Part shown: positions 8,203-17,202 of the stretch, piece by piece | Layout of the letters: each line of letters starts with the position of its first letter | Position numbering within the stretch: position 1 is the stretch's first letter | DNA from: Celeribacter baekdonensis B30 | Lineage (GTDB): Bacteria; Pseudomonadota; Alphaproteobacteria; Rhodobacterales; Rhodobacteraceae | Assembly: GCF_000299875.1 (NCBI RefSeq) | Contig: NZ_AMRK01000001.1 | Location: 434,001-498,000, forward strand | Reading direction: 5' to 3' | DNA length: 64,000 nt | Position numbers and translations under genes: made by a program | The notes under the pieces: model-generated | What the model was told of the DNA's origin: nothing | Seen by the model: only the letters and a program-made list of their open reading frames with translations | Databases searched by the model: none

Positions 8203-9003
8203 CTAAGACGCGCCCATCTCAGACAGCATTGCCTCAAGACGCGGAACGTCTTCGGGGTTGTTCAACTCCCAAAATTGCCGCCCACGAGATTCGACCTCGA
8301 CACACAGAACGGGCCGCTCTTGTTCCAAGAAGCGGAGTTGCTCCAAACCTTCGAGGCTTTCCAAGGGGCCCGTCGGCCATTTGGGATAAGCTGCCAATGC
8401 GGAGGGGCGATAGGCGTAGACGCCAACATGGTGAAACACCGGCGTTTCTTCGTCATCCGCGTAGGTTTTAGAGGTATAGGGAATCACCTCTTTTGAAAAA
8501 TAGAGACCCTTGTGATCACTCCCAAACACGGCCGTCGTTCCGCCCACGCGTCCCGCCCGCCGGTCCTCAAGAAACCCGTTCAAAGCCCGGCCATCACAGC
8601 GCAACACCGGAGTGGCAACCTCCGCTGTCGGGTGCGCCCGCAAACCCGCCACGAGGTCTTCGACAAACCAGGCGGGGGTCAGCGGCGCATCGCCCTGAAG
8701 ATTGACCACAATGTCATAACCGCCACCGAGATTTTCCAAGGCCTCGGCACAGCGTTCAGTGCCATTGGCGCAGGCCTCTGAGGTCATCACAACCTCCGCC
8801 CCAAAGGCTTCGGCGGCCGTGCGAATGCGGTCATCATCCGTTGCAACAACAACCCGGTCCACACCGGACACCGCAATTGCGGCATCCCAACTGCGCCGGA
8901 TGAGGGATTTCGCCTCCCCCGTGGCCCCGGTCAACTCAACAAGCGGTTTGCCCGGATAGCGCGTTGACGCGTACCGGGCGGGAATCACAATCAGAACGGA
9001 CAT
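8203..9003 (-). CDS. kdsB: 3-deoxy-manno-octulosonate cytidylyltransferase-like protein (KdsB/KpsU family)
   Basis: This 266-residue enzyme activates KDO as CMP-KDO for lipopolysaccharide or capsule. The CTP loop IPARYASTRYPGKPL (7-21) is canonical. The sugar-binding signature usually written sGTDR appears as NGTER (80-84), and the usual NVQGDEP appears as NLQGDAP (101-107), so substrate choice may differ from the housekeeping enzyme. The start codon overlaps the cysQ stop by one base (TGATG), implying coupled translation. The capsule isoenzyme KpsU, or an enzyme for another octulosonate or nonulosonate, are alternatives. Confidence 0.8.
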   Translation of the reverse strand: MSVLIVIPARYASTRYPGKPLVELTGATGEAKSLIRRSWDAAIAVSGVDRVVVATDDDRIRTAAEAFGAEVVMTSEACANGTERCAEALENLGGGYDIVVNLQGDAPLTPAWFVEDLVAGLRAHPTAEVATPVLRCDGRALNGFLEDRRAGRVGGTTAVFGSDHKGLYFSKEVIPYTSKTYADDEETPVFHHVGVYAYRPSALAAYPKWPTGPLESLEGLEQLRFLEQERPVLCVEVESRGRQFWELNNPEDVPRLEAMLSEMGAS

Positions 9004-9800
9004 CAGGCGTCTTTCAGCTCAACACCGGGAGCATAGGCAATGAAGAACGGATTGGCGTAATCTTCTTTGCCATAGGTCAGAGGCGTGTGATCATCAAAGC
9101 GCACCACATCGCCACCGGCCCCAAGCAAAACCGCATGTCCGGCAGCCGTATCCCATTCCATCGTACGTCCAACGCGCGGATAAAGATCGGCCTCTCCCGT
9201 TGCCACAAGACAGAATTTAAGCGACGAACCCGCAGATTTGCTGTCTTTCGCTTTGTATTTGGCAAGGTAATCTTCGGTTGCCTGATCACGGTGCGATTTC
9301 GAGGCCACGATCATCAAGGCGTCATTGTCCGGCGTCGACACGGACATCTTTTTCATTTCACCCGGTGCCGAGGCTTCAAACGGGCCAATTTCCTCATAGG
9401 ACTGCCCGCTTGCATCGGTGATAAACAGGCGATCCTTGGCAGGCGCGTAAACCACACCGCGCAGCGGCACACCCTTCTCGACATAAGCAATGTTCACGGT
9501 GAAATCGCCACGACGCTGTACAAATTCTTTAGTGCCATCAAGCGGGTCAACGATAAGGAACGTATCCGATTTCAACTGATGTGAGGCAGATTGTTCTTCG
9601 GTGATCAGGGTCACATCGGGGAAAGCGGCCCGCAACCCTGCGGAAATCAATGCATCCGCAGCTTCGTCGGCTTCGGTCACCGGGCTTTCGTCCGATTTTG
9701 TTTTCACTTCAAAATCATCGGCATTGTAAATCTCAAGAATCTTCTCACCAGCTTCGATTGCCAGACTGCGCATGAGGGGGATAAGTTTTTCGAAATCCAA
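9003..9800 (-). CDS. cysQ: 3'(2'),5'-bisphosphate nucleotidase CysQ
   Basis: This 265-residue inositol-monophosphatase-fold enzyme hydrolyses PAP, the by-product of PAPS-using sulfotransferases, to AMP and phosphate. The metal-binding residues are seen in ITEEQS (66-71) and DPLDGTKEF (85-93), and the C-terminal EWDTAAGHAVL motif is present. Translation appears to begin at TTG (9798-9800), since AGGAG lies 7 nt upstream and no ATG precedes the conserved N-terminal helix. Pairing with a sulfotransferase operon suggests a role in glycan sulfation as well as cysteine synthesis. Confidence 0.9.
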   Translation of the reverse strand: MDFEKLIPLMRSLAIEAGEKILEIYNADDFEVKTKSDESPVTEADEAADALISAGLRAAFPDVTLITEEQSASHQLKSDTFLIVDPLDGTKEFVQRRGDFTVNIAYVEKGVPLRGVVYAPAKDRLFITDASGQSYEEIGPFEASAPGEMKKMSVSTPDNDALMIVASKSHRDQATEDYLAKYKAKDSKSAGSSLKFCLVATGEADLYPRVGRTMEWDTAAGHAVLLGAGGDVVRFDDHTPLTYGKEDYANPFFIAYAPGVELKDA

Positions 9801-9828
9801 GGGTTTGCTCCTGATTTATGTCACATGT

Positions 9829-9847
9829 GTTTTCATTGAAAGAAAAC
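9829..9847. repeat. Inverted repeat between cysQ and the export permease
   Basis: GTTTTC (9829-9834) and GAAAAC (9842-9847) form a dyad with a 7-nt spacer in the divergent 132-bp intergenic region. It could be a shared operator. No other element is recognisable there. Confidence 0.3.
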
Positions 9848-9932
9848 CTCAACAACCTTATGCTATGTCGGCATGGGAACAACAAGAAATCCCGAAGAAA
9901 CAGGCGCGATTAACCTACAGGACACATGAACG

Positions 9933-10751
9933 ATGTTTCATTACGCAAAAAGCCGAAGCGGGTTCTCAGCCGCGCTGACGATCCTGAGGCTTATTTTCGT
10001 GAACACCGTGCGTCATGTCCGAAAATCACACGGAAACCCGCTTCTGGGTCTGATTTCGAATATGACACAGGCGATGATTCTCGTGTTTGTTTTTACCTTT
10101 ATGTACAGCATTCTCGGTATCCGTGGCGTCGCGATCAGAGGAGATTTTATGCTATTCATCATGTCCGGGATTTTCCTGTTTCTGACGCATAACAAAGCCA
10201 TTGGCGCGGTTGCCGGTGCGGAAAATTCCACCTCGCCGATGATGCAACACGCGCCGATGAACACCGCCATTTCCATCGCCTCCGCCGCTCTCAGTACCCT
10301 TTACATCCAGGTCCTATCAGTCGCGGTGATCCTCATCGTCTATTCCTTGGGCTGGGGAGAGGTGCATTTTCAGGATGCCGCTGGCGCTTTTGGGATGTTG
10401 CTTATGGCCTGGGCCTCCGGATCCGCCATCGGCACTGTGGTTTTGGCTGCCAAACCCTGGGCCCCGCGCATGGTGGGCATCGTGCAAACAGTCTACACCC
10501 GCGCCAATATGTTTACCTCCGGCAAGATGTTCGTCGCCAATCAAACACCGGGCTACATGCTTGCCTTTTTTTCGTGGAACCCGCTGTTTCACACCATTGA
10601 CCAGGCCCGCGGCTTTACCTTCGTCAATTACAACCCGCATTACAGTTCGGTCCTTTACCCAGCTGTCTTTTCAATGATCTTTGTCACCATCGGGCTGCTT
10701 GCCGAATTTTTCACCCGCAAACGCGTGTCGCTGAGCTGGGGCGCGCGGTGA
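9933..10751 (+). CDS. ABC-2-type polysaccharide export permease (KpsM-like)
   Basis: This 272-residue protein has about six hydrophobic segments. It begins with a cytoplasmic N-terminus containing RHVRKSHGNPLLGLISNMTQ, followed by the first span around AMILVFVFTFMYSIL. This arrangement, with a short loop before the first span and a C-terminal RKRVSLSWGAR tail, resembles KpsM/capsule export permeases. Such proteins work as dimers with an ATP-binding partner (KpsT), but no ATPase gene lies next to it. It diverges from cysQ-kdsB and converges on alkB. A role in exporting the sulfated glycan is an inference. Confidence 0.7.
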   Translation: MFHYAKSRSGFSAALTILRLIFVNTVRHVRKSHGNPLLGLISNMTQAMILVFVFTFMYSILGIRGVAIRGDFMLFIMSGIFLFLTHNKAIGAVAGAENSTSPMMQHAPMNTAISIASAALSTLYIQVLSVAVILIVYSLGWGEVHFQDAAGAFGMLLMAWASGSAIGTVVLAAKPWAPRMVGIVQTVYTRANMFTSGKMFVANQTPGYMLAFFSWNPLFHTIDQARGFTFVNYNPHYSSVLYPAVFSMIFVTIGLLAEFFTRKRVSLSWGAR

Positions 10752-10757
10752 TCGCGG

Positions 10758-11369
10758 TCACGTCACAACGCGCAATGTCAGATTGAGACGACCCCCATCA
10801 CGCAAAAGCGTGCTGGTGCCAGTCTTGATCCGATCAATGCCGTGATACAACAGGCGCGCTTCACCGTTCATGACCACCACATCGCCGGACTGCAACCAAA
10901 CGCTTTCCGTTTTGCCACCACGGGTCGCCTGACCAACCCGAAACAGCGCCTCATCCCCCAGGGAAATCGACACAACAGGTTGGCCAAAATCCATCTCATC
11001 GCGATCCTGATGCATCCCCATTTTCGCACCTTCGCCGTAAAAATTGACCAAACAGCACTCAGGCGACCGCTCTGTGCCCGCAACCTGCTCCCAAATGGTG
11101 AGAACCCGTTTCGGAATGGGCGGCCAGTTTTGCCCATTCGGATGCCGATCGGCATAGCGATACCCCGCTTTATCCGAGACCCAGCCAAACCGCCCCGCAG
11201 AGGTCATACGCACAGACATCGGCTTTCCATAAGGCGTCATCGGCGAAAAGAGCGGCGCGCGCCGCGTCACCTCGCGCAGATCTTCAATGATTGCCTTTTG
11301 ATCCTCTGTCGCAATAAGCCCCTTATAAATGCGCATCCCACGCAGACTTAATGCCTTTGGTCGATCCAT
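10758..11369 (-). CDS. alkB: Alpha-ketoglutarate-dependent dioxygenase AlkB
   Basis: This 203-residue Fe(II)/2-oxoglutarate dioxygenase repairs N1-methyladenine and N3-methylcytosine by oxidative demethylation. The iron ligands His120 and Asp122 in MHQDRDE and His176 in YHGIDR are present. The 2-oxoglutarate-binding Arg pair lies in GGRLNLTLR (192-200), and the substrate-loop pattern NFYGEGAKMG is also seen. A strong GGAGGGGG site precedes the ATG. The gene stands alone, convergent with the permease (6 bp between stops). Confidence 0.92.
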   Translation of the reverse strand: MDRPKALSLRGMRIYKGLIATEDQKAIIEDLREVTRRAPLFSPMTPYGKPMSVRMTSAGRFGWVSDKAGYRYADRHPNGQNWPPIPKRVLTIWEQVAGTERSPECCLVNFYGEGAKMGMHQDRDEMDFGQPVVSISLGDEALFRVGQATRGGKTESVWLQSGDVVVMNGEARLLYHGIDRIKTGTSTLLRDGGRLNLTLRVVT

Positions 11370-11437
11370 TTTCCCCCTCCTTTGTCATTTTCCTCTGAAA
11401 TGACTCCATTTTTCCTGTCCCTGAGCGCCTCGCACAA

Positions 11438-11469
11438 CTTGCAGGGGGCCAAACGCCTCCTTATATACG
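11438..11469 (+). promoter_or_regulatory. RpoH (sigma-32) promoter of dnaK
   Basis: CTTG at 11438-11441, an 18-nt spacer and CTTATATACG at 11460-11469 match the alphaproteobacterial heat-shock consensus (CTTG, 17-18 nt, CYTATNTNNG) at every fixed position. It lies about 112 bp before the dnaK ATG, leaving a leader of roughly 105 nt. No CIRCE operator is seen beside it. Confidence 0.75.
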
Positions 11470-11581
11470 CCGAGAAGCAATGATCGGTTCGGATATTCTG
11501 ATCGGTCAAGATCACTGGGATCAACGGCGGGTGCCAAAATGGGCCCCTCGTTTTAACATCGCCTAAGAGAGGATTTTGAGC

Positions 11582-13501
11582 ATGGCCAAAGTCATCGGTA
11601 TCGACCTCGGGACCACCAACTCCTGCGTTGCCATCATGGATGGTTCGCAACCCCGGGTTATTGAAAATGCTGAAGGTGCACGTACCACGCCTTCGATCGT
11701 CGGCTTTACCGACAATGAACGCCTCGTTGGTCAAGCGGCCAAACGTCAGGCTGTGACCAACCCTGAGAACACAGTGTTCGCCGTCAAACGTTTGATCGGT
11801 CGTCGCGTCGGTGACGCCGAAGTGGAAAAGGACAAGAGCCTCGTTCCCTACAGCATCGTCGATGGCGGCAATGGTGACGCTTGGGTTGAAGTGCGTGGCG
11901 ACAAATATTCGCCTTCGCAAATCTCCGCCTTTATTCTCGGCAAGATGAAAGAAACCGCCGAGTCCTATCTCGGCGAAGAAGTGACCCAGGCCGTCATCAC
12001 GGTTCCGGCTTACTTTAACGACGCCCAACGCCAAGCCACCAAAGACGCCGGTAAGATTGCTGGCCTCGAAGTGCTGCGGATCATCAACGAGCCGACAGCT
12101 GCGGCTTTGGCCTATGGCCTCGACAAATCCGAAACCAAAACCATCGCGGTCTATGACCTTGGCGGCGGGACATTCGACGTGACCATCCTCGAACTCGGTG
12201 ATGGCGTGTTTGAAGTGCAGGCCACCAACGGCGACACGTTCCTTGGTGGTGAAGATTTCGACATGCGCATCGTGAACTACCTCGCGGGTGAGTTCAAAAA
12301 AGAGCATGGCGTCGATCTGACCAAAGACAAAATGGCCCTTCAGCGCCTCAAAGAAGCGGCTGAAAAAGCCAAGATCGAACTGTCGTCCTCCAGCCAGACC
12401 GAGATCAACCAGCCGTTCATTTCCATGGACCCGTCCTCCGGCACGCCGCTTCACCTCGTGGTCAAACTGACCCGTGCGAAGCTGGAAAGCCTTGTGAACG
12501 ACCTGATCAAAAACTCGATCAAACCGTGTCAGGCTGCTCTCAAAGATGCCGGTCTCTCCACCTCTGACATCGACGAAGTCGTGTTGGTTGGCGGGATGAC
12601 CCGTATGCCGAAAGTCATCGAAGAGGTGACCAAATTCTTCGGCAAAGAGCCGCACAAAGGTGTGAACCCGGACGAAGTGGTTGCCATGGGCGCCGCCATT
12701 CAGGCCGGCGTATTGCAAGGTGACGTGAAAGACGTGTTGCTGCTTGATGTGACCCCGCTGTCCATTGGCATCGAAACGCTGGGTGGCGTGTTCACCCGTC
12801 TGATCGACCGCAACACCACGATCCCGACCAAAAAGTCGCAAATCTTCTCCACCGCCGAGGACAACCAGTCCGCCGTGACACTTCGCGTGTTCCAAGGTGA
12901 ACGCGAGATGGCCGCCGACAACAAAATGCTGGGCCAATTCAACCTCGAAGGCATCCCGCCCGCACCGCGCGGCATGCCGCAGATCGAAGTGACCTTTGAC
13001 ATCAACGCCGACGGTATCGTCGAGGTGGGCGCCAAAGACAAAGGCACCGGCAAAGAGCAAAAGATCACGATCCAAGCCTCTGGTGGCCTCTCCGATGAGG
13101 ACATCGAGAAAATGGTCAAAGACGCCGAGGCAAATGCCGACGCCGATAAGGCCCGCAAAGCATTGGTCGAAGCGAAAAACCAAGCCGAAAGCCTCATTCA
13201 CTCGACTGAAAAGGCGATCGAAGAGCACAACGACAAGGTTGATCCGACCACCGTTGAAGCCATCGAACTTGCGATTGCTGCGCTCAAAGATCAGCTTGAA
13301 ACCGAAGACCCGGATAAAATCCGTTCGGGCATTCAAAACGTGACTGACGCTGCCATGAAGCTCGGTGAGGCCATTTATAAGGCTGAACAGAGCAAAGCGG
13401 GCCAAGGCGACGATGTCGATATGGATGACGGTCCGTCGTCTGTTGATGATGACATCGTTGATGCCGATTTCGAAGATCTCGGCGGCGACAAGCGCTCCTA
13501 A
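11582..13501 (+). CDS. dnaK: Molecular chaperone DnaK (Hsp70)
   Basis: This 639-residue ATP-dependent chaperone folds nascent and heat-damaged proteins with DnaJ and GrpE. The ATPase domain opens with [12 protein letters not shown] and contains [10 protein letters not shown] and VGGMTRMP. The substrate domain holds [11 protein letters not shown], and the tail ends in the typical acidic [16 protein letters not shown] lies two codons upstream, but AGAGAGGA is 8 nt before the ATG at 11582, which is therefore the start. It is driven by the RpoH-type promoter upstream and followed by a hairpin before dnaJ. Confidence 0.98.
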   Translation: MAKVIGIDLGTTNSCVAIMDGSQPRVIENAEGARTTPSIVGFTDNERLVGQAAKRQAVTNPENTVFAVKRLIGRRVGDAEVEKDKSLVPYSIVDGGNGDAWVEVRGDKYSPSQISAFILGKMKETAESYLGEEVTQAVITVPAYFNDAQRQATKDAGKIAGLEVLRIINEPTAAALAYGLDKSETKTIAVYDLGGGTFDVTILELGDGVFEVQATNGDTFLGGEDFDMRIVNYLAGEFKKEHGVDLTKDKMALQRLKEAAEKAKIELSSSSQTEINQPFISMDPSSGTPLHLVVKLTRAKLESLVNDLIKNSIKPCQAALKDAGLSTSDIDEVVLVGGMTRMPKVIEEVTKFFGKEPHKGVNPDEVVAMGAAIQAGVLQGDVKDVLLLDVTPLSIGIETLGGVFTRLIDRNTTIPTKKSQIFSTAEDNQSAVTLRVFQGEREMAADNKMLGQFNLEGIPPAPRGMPQIEVTFDINADGIVEVGAKDKGTGKEQKITIQASGGLSDEDIEKMVKDAEANADADKARKALVEAKNQAESLIHSTEKAIEEHNDKVDPTTVEAIELAIAALKDQLETEDPDKIRSGIQNVTDAAMKLGEAIYKAEQSKAGQGDDVDMDDGPSSVDDDIVDADFEDLGGDKRS

Positions 13502-13520
13502 CGCGTATCAGGGACCGATT

Positions 13521-13546
13521 GGCCGGTTCGAACCATCGAACCGGCC
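13521..13546 (+). terminator. Hairpin between dnaK and dnaJ
   Basis: GGCCGGTTCGA (13521-13531) and TCGAACCGGCC (13536-13546) form a perfect 11-bp stem with an ACCA loop, 19 nt after the dnaK stop. A C/T-rich stretch with TTTT at 13554-13557 follows rather than a strict T-run. It probably acts as a partial terminator or 3' stabiliser that sets dnaK above dnaJ. Confidence 0.65.
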
Positions 13547-13583
13547 TCTCCCGTTTTAGGGCGTTCCCGAAAGGACCAAATCC

Positions 13584-14741
13584 ATGGCAAAACGCGATTT
13601 CTATGAGGTGCTTGGCGTCAACAAAGGCGCGGATGCTGGGGAATTGAAAAAAGCCTATCGCAAAAAAGCGATGGAATTTCACCCCGACCGCAACAAAGAC
13701 AACCCCGAGGCAGAGGCCAAGTTCAAAGAAGCGAACGAAGCCTACGACACGCTCAAAGACCCCGATAAAAAGGCCGCCTATGACCGGTTTGGTCATGCCG
13801 CTTTTGAACAGGGTGGCATGGGCGGTGGCGGGCGTGCTGGCGGTGGCTTTGGTGGCGGTCATGGCGATTTCTCGTCGGCCTTCTCCGACGTGTTCGATGA
13901 CCTGTTTGGCGATTTCATGGGCGGTCAACGCGGCGGTCAGCGGTCGCGTGCGCAACGCGGTGCAGACCTACGCTACGACATGCGTATCACCTTAGAGGAG
14001 GCCTATAAGGGCGCGCAAAAGACCATCACTGTCCCGACCTCCGTTGCCTGCACGGGCTGCAGCGGCACAGGCGCTGCGAACGGTGCCGAACCGCAAACCT
14101 GTCCGTCTTGTTCGGGCATGGGCAAGGTCCGCGCGCAACAGGGCTTTTTCACCGTTGAACGCACCTGTCCGGCCTGTGGTGGTCTGGGGCAGACGATCAA
14201 AGACCCCTGCCCCGATTGTCGTGGTGCTGGGCGCATTGAAAAAGAGCGCTCTCTGTCTGTGAACATTCCCGCAGGTGTCGAAACAGGCACGCGCATTCGC
14301 CTAGCTGGCGAAGGCGAGGCAGGGCTTCGTGGCGGTCCCACGGGTGATCTCTACATTTTCATCGAGGTGCGGTCGCACAATCTGTTTGAGCGCGACGGCG
14401 TGCATTTGCATTGCTCTGTCCCCGTATCTATGGCCACGGCGGCGCTTGGTGGTGACATTGAAGTTCCGACCATTGATGGCGGGCGTTCTCGCGTGAAAAT
14501 CCCCGCAGGGAGCCAATCTGGTCGCCAAATGCGCCTACGCGCCAAAGGCATGCCTGCGCTGCGGGGAGGTGGTCAGGGTGACATGTTCATCGAGCTTTCG
14601 GTGGAAACGCCCGTCAATTTGACCTCGAAACAAAAAGAGTTGCTTCAGGAGTTTGAAAAGCTCGGTGAAGACCACAACAACCCGGAAAGTTCTAGCTTTT
14701 TCAAAAAGGTAAAGACTTTTTGGGATGGAATGAAAAGCTAA
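13584..14741 (+). CDS. dnaJ: Chaperone protein DnaJ (Hsp40)
   Basis: This 385-residue type-I J-protein stimulates DnaK ATPase and delivers substrates. The J domain (1-70) has HPD at residues 33-35. A Gly/Phe-rich linker spans about 77-115. The zinc domain shows four CXXCXGXG repeats with cysteines at 156/159, 173/176, 195/198 and 209/212, and the C-terminal substrate-binding domains follow. AAAGGACC lies before the ATG. It is 82 bp downstream of dnaK in one transcription unit. Confidence 0.97.
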   Translation: MAKRDFYEVLGVNKGADAGELKKAYRKKAMEFHPDRNKDNPEAEAKFKEANEAYDTLKDPDKKAAYDRFGHAAFEQGGMGGGGRAGGGFGGGHGDFSSAFSDVFDDLFGDFMGGQRGGQRSRAQRGADLRYDMRITLEEAYKGAQKTITVPTSVACTGCSGTGAANGAEPQTCPSCSGMGKVRAQQGFFTVERTCPACGGLGQTIKDPCPDCRGAGRIEKERSLSVNIPAGVETGTRIRLAGEGEAGLRGGPTGDLYIFIEVRSHNLFERDGVHLHCSVPVSMATAALGGDIEVPTIDGGRSRVKIPAGSQSGRQMRLRAKGMPALRGGGQGDMFIELSVETPVNLTSKQKELLQEFEKLGEDHNNPESSSFFKKVKTFWDGMKS

Positions 14742-14750
14742 AACCTTTGG

Positions 14751-14778
14751 CTGGCGGCGTATATATCTATGCCGCCGG
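14751..14778 (+). terminator. Candidate terminator hairpin after dnaJ
   Basis: CTGGCGGC (14751-14758) pairs with GCCGCCGG (14771-14778), with one G-T wobble. Three more pairs extend the stem inward, leaving a 6-nt loop. A T-rich run (TTTTTT) follows only about 17 nt later, so efficiency is uncertain. Confidence 0.45.
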
Positions 14779-14828
14779 TTAAAAGCCGTTAACTACTTTT
14801 TTAGCGAATCGTGGGATGGATTCACTCC

Positions 14829-15596
14829 ATGACCACAACACCGCACCCCTCCGCGTTTCGCGAAATGCCCGACTGGCTCTTCGATCTCGAAGAAGCCCGT
14901 CCCGTTGTCCTCCCCTCGCGTCCGCCAAGCTACCTGCGCAATCATAAAAAGCACCTTCAGGATCGCTTCTTTGATGGCGGCGCGCAGGCGATGCCGGATT
15001 ATGAGCTTTTGGAACTCATCCTTTACCGCGCTCTTCCGCGTGCGGATGTAAAACCGATTGCGGCAACGCTGATCGAGAGTTTCGGCGATTTCAACCGCGT
15101 TATCTCCGCACCCATTTCCCGACTTTTGGAGATTGAGGGCGTCGATCTTGCCGTCGCCCAAGAGCTGAAAATCGTCGAGGCGGCGGCGCATCGTCTTGCC
15201 CGCGCCCGTGTCATGCAACGCCCGGTGATTTCAAGCTGGGATGCGGTTTTGGACTATTGCCACACCACCATGGCACATCGGGAAACCGAACAGTTTCGCG
15301 TGCTGTATCTGGATCGGAAAAACATCCTCATCGCCGATGAAGAACAGGCACGCGGTACGGTGGATCATGTGCCGGTCTACCCGCGTGAGGTGGTTAAAAG
15401 GGCGCTTGAACTCAATGCCTCTGCCCTCATTCTCGTCCACAACCATCCCTCTGGCGACCCGACGCCATCAGACGCAGACATCACCATGACCAACCAAATC
15501 CGCGATGCCGCAGAGGCGCTCGATATTCAGCTCCACGATCACCTGATCATTGGAAAATCGACTGAGCTGAGTTTTCGTGGGTCAGGCTATCTCTGA
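14829..15596 (+). CDS. radC: RadC family JAB/MPN-domain protein
   Basis: This 255-residue protein has an N-terminal helix-hairpin-helix part, including LLEIEGVDLAVAQELK, and a C-terminal JAMM metalloprotease-like domain. The zinc motif HNHPSGDPTPSDAD places ligands at His204, His206 and Asp217. RadC was long called a DNA-repair protein, but its biochemical role is unsettled. ATG at 14829 is preferred because GGGATGGA sits 8 nt upstream; an in-frame GTG at 14811 is possible. It is convergent with the OmpA-fusion gene (4 bp apart). Confidence 0.88.
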   Translation: MTTTPHPSAFREMPDWLFDLEEARPVVLPSRPPSYLRNHKKHLQDRFFDGGAQAMPDYELLELILYRALPRADVKPIAATLIESFGDFNRVISAPISRLLEIEGVDLAVAQELKIVEAAAHRLARARVMQRPVISSWDAVLDYCHTTMAHRETEQFRVLYLDRKNILIADEEQARGTVDHVPVYPREVVKRALELNASALILVHNHPSGDPTPSDADITMTNQIRDAAEALDIQLHDHLIIGKSTELSFRGSGYL

Positions 15597-15600
15597 GTTA

Positions 15601-17169
15601 TTATAATTCTCTGAGCCAAATTTCCACCCGACGATTAAGTGACCGACCCCAAGCAACGTCATCGCAGGCAAGCGGCATGACTTCGCCATAGCCTTGGACG
15701 CTCAATCGTAGCCGATCTGGTTCAAAGGCTTCGCCAAGCGCACGACGCACGGCCAACAGCACAGCATTGGCGCGCCGCTCCGAGAGTGCGCGGTTGACTG
15801 GCGCGGCACCTTCGCCGTCGGAAAATCCCGCGAACATCAATTCTTTGCCGTCATAGACCCCCGCCTCAATCAGTTCCGCAAGCAAATGCACGTTTGACCG
15901 CGATTGCGCATCGAGACCGATGGCACCCCCTTCAAAGCGAAACCCCAAAGTCAGCCGTTTGGCCCCTTGCAGGGCCGCGGTCACATCTTGGAGATCATCG
16001 AGCGAGATTTCGTCTCCGGCATGGGTGATTGCATTGGCAAATCGGCGGCCCTGATCGCGGAACGACAGGTGGTCCACCCCTTGATCCACAAAAGCCGTGC
16101 GTGCAACGACAACCTGCGCTGCGGGCGATACAGCAAATTCAAGAAACTCTCGCGCCAATTTCGGCAAACGCCGCGCGGGTGTGTAGAGAAAGACGGGACG
16201 GGTCAGCGGATAGTCTTCGGTTTTGATGTCCGGCGCGATGGCTTGCGCTTCAAATCCACAAGCCCCCGTCAGCCCAAGCGGCTTAACCGACCCACCCGCC
16301 GACATCCGCCCCAATCCGATGGCATATGGGTCATGCTCAACCGCAGCACTCAAAGCGGTGTAGCTGTCATGTACGATCAACTCATCTGTCGCAGATGCCC
16401 CTTTGGCAAGAATCATCCGGCGAAATTCACTGCCCTCTCGCAAATCGTCACGCATCACATGGCGCGACACGGGAGCATCAGCGCCACCAACTTCGCTCCA
16501 ATTTGTGACCGACCCGGTATAAATATTGGACAGATCGGTGAGCGACAGCCCCTCAAGCAAGTTTGAACGCGACACGACAGGCACCAAAGCATCCAAACCA
16601 ATCACGCGCGCGCGCAGGGGATCGGACAGATCGCCAACACCCGCCTCCTGCGCCAACGACCGCTCCATGGGAGACACTTTGCGCAACGACACAACAACAT
16701 CGGTATTCTCGGAAACGAGATCCGCGAAACCTTCACCGCTTGAGGTCGGTGCGATCAGAAATTCGCCAACGACCAGTTTGCTCTCAGCGTCCAAAAGCAA
16801 AAGCGCCGTTTGACCATCGACCCCCGGCTCTTCCTCGACCACATAGCCATTGCGCAGGGCGAACGCCGTAATCAAAGCAGGAACCAGGCCCGCCGCGCCG
16901 GTGGGATCGCCAGACAGACGAATTTGGGCGTAATTCCCATCAAGTACAGGACAGCCCGGCCCCTCACATTGCACGCCTGTACCGTCGACTGTCAGAACAC
17001 CCAAATCCGTATCGACGCGGTAGAATTCCCCATCGAAACTCAGAAACGTGCCTGAGATTGAAATTGTCCCATCGCGTGACAGAAGGTTTACGTCTTGGGC
17101 TTGCGCCATGAGAGGCAAGAACAAGGAAAGGGTCAATGCGACGATTTTCGCCGCACTTTGACTGGACAT
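15601..17169 (-). CDS. Periplasmic binding-protein-like / OmpA C-terminal domain fusion
   Basis: This 522-residue protein has a Sec signal peptide (MSSQSAAKIVALTLSLFL to AQA, about 24 residues). Residues of about 95-360 resemble a phosphate-type substrate-binding domain, with phrases such as LSDLSNIYTGSVTNWSEVGG and DPYAIGLGRMS. The last 140 residues form an OmpA-like peptidoglycan-binding domain, with FAGFSDGEGAAPVNRALSERRA and a terminal NRRVEIWL. It is expected to be periplasmic and tethered to peptidoglycan; ligand and role are unknown. It is 33 bp downstream of the 17203-18171 gene. Confidence 0.75.
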   Translation of the reverse strand: MSSQSAAKIVALTLSLFLPLMAQAQDVNLLSRDGTISISGTFLSFDGEFYRVDTDLGVLTVDGTGVQCEGPGCPVLDGNYAQIRLSGDPTGAAGLVPALITAFALRNGYVVEEEPGVDGQTALLLLDAESKLVVGEFLIAPTSSGEGFADLVSENTDVVVSLRKVSPMERSLAQEAGVGDLSDPLRARVIGLDALVPVVSRSNLLEGLSLTDLSNIYTGSVTNWSEVGGADAPVSRHVMRDDLREGSEFRRMILAKGASATDELIVHDSYTALSAAVEHDPYAIGLGRMSAGGSVKPLGLTGACGFEAQAIAPDIKTEDYPLTRPVFLYTPARRLPKLAREFLEFAVSPAAQVVVARTAFVDQGVDHLSFRDQGRRFANAITHAGDEISLDDLQDVTAALQGAKRLTLGFRFEGGAIGLDAQSRSNVHLLAELIEAGVYDGKELMFAGFSDGEGAAPVNRALSERRANAVLLAVRRALGEAFEPDRLRLSVQGYGEVMPLACDDVAWGRSLNRRVEIWLREL

Positions 17170-17202
17170 GAGCGCTTAGCCTCGCATGAAAACCGGGGGC
17201 AA

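Noticed and set aside
11348-13405. Open frame of 685 codons antisense to dnaK
   Set aside because: It mirrors the codon pattern of dnaK, has no family motif and a long antisense frame of this kind is well known for dnaK genes in GC-rich genomes.
13521-13546. GGTTCGAA-like sequence suggesting a tRNA T-arm
   Set aside because: It is part of a simple 11-bp hairpin; no acceptor, D or anticodon arm can be drawn.
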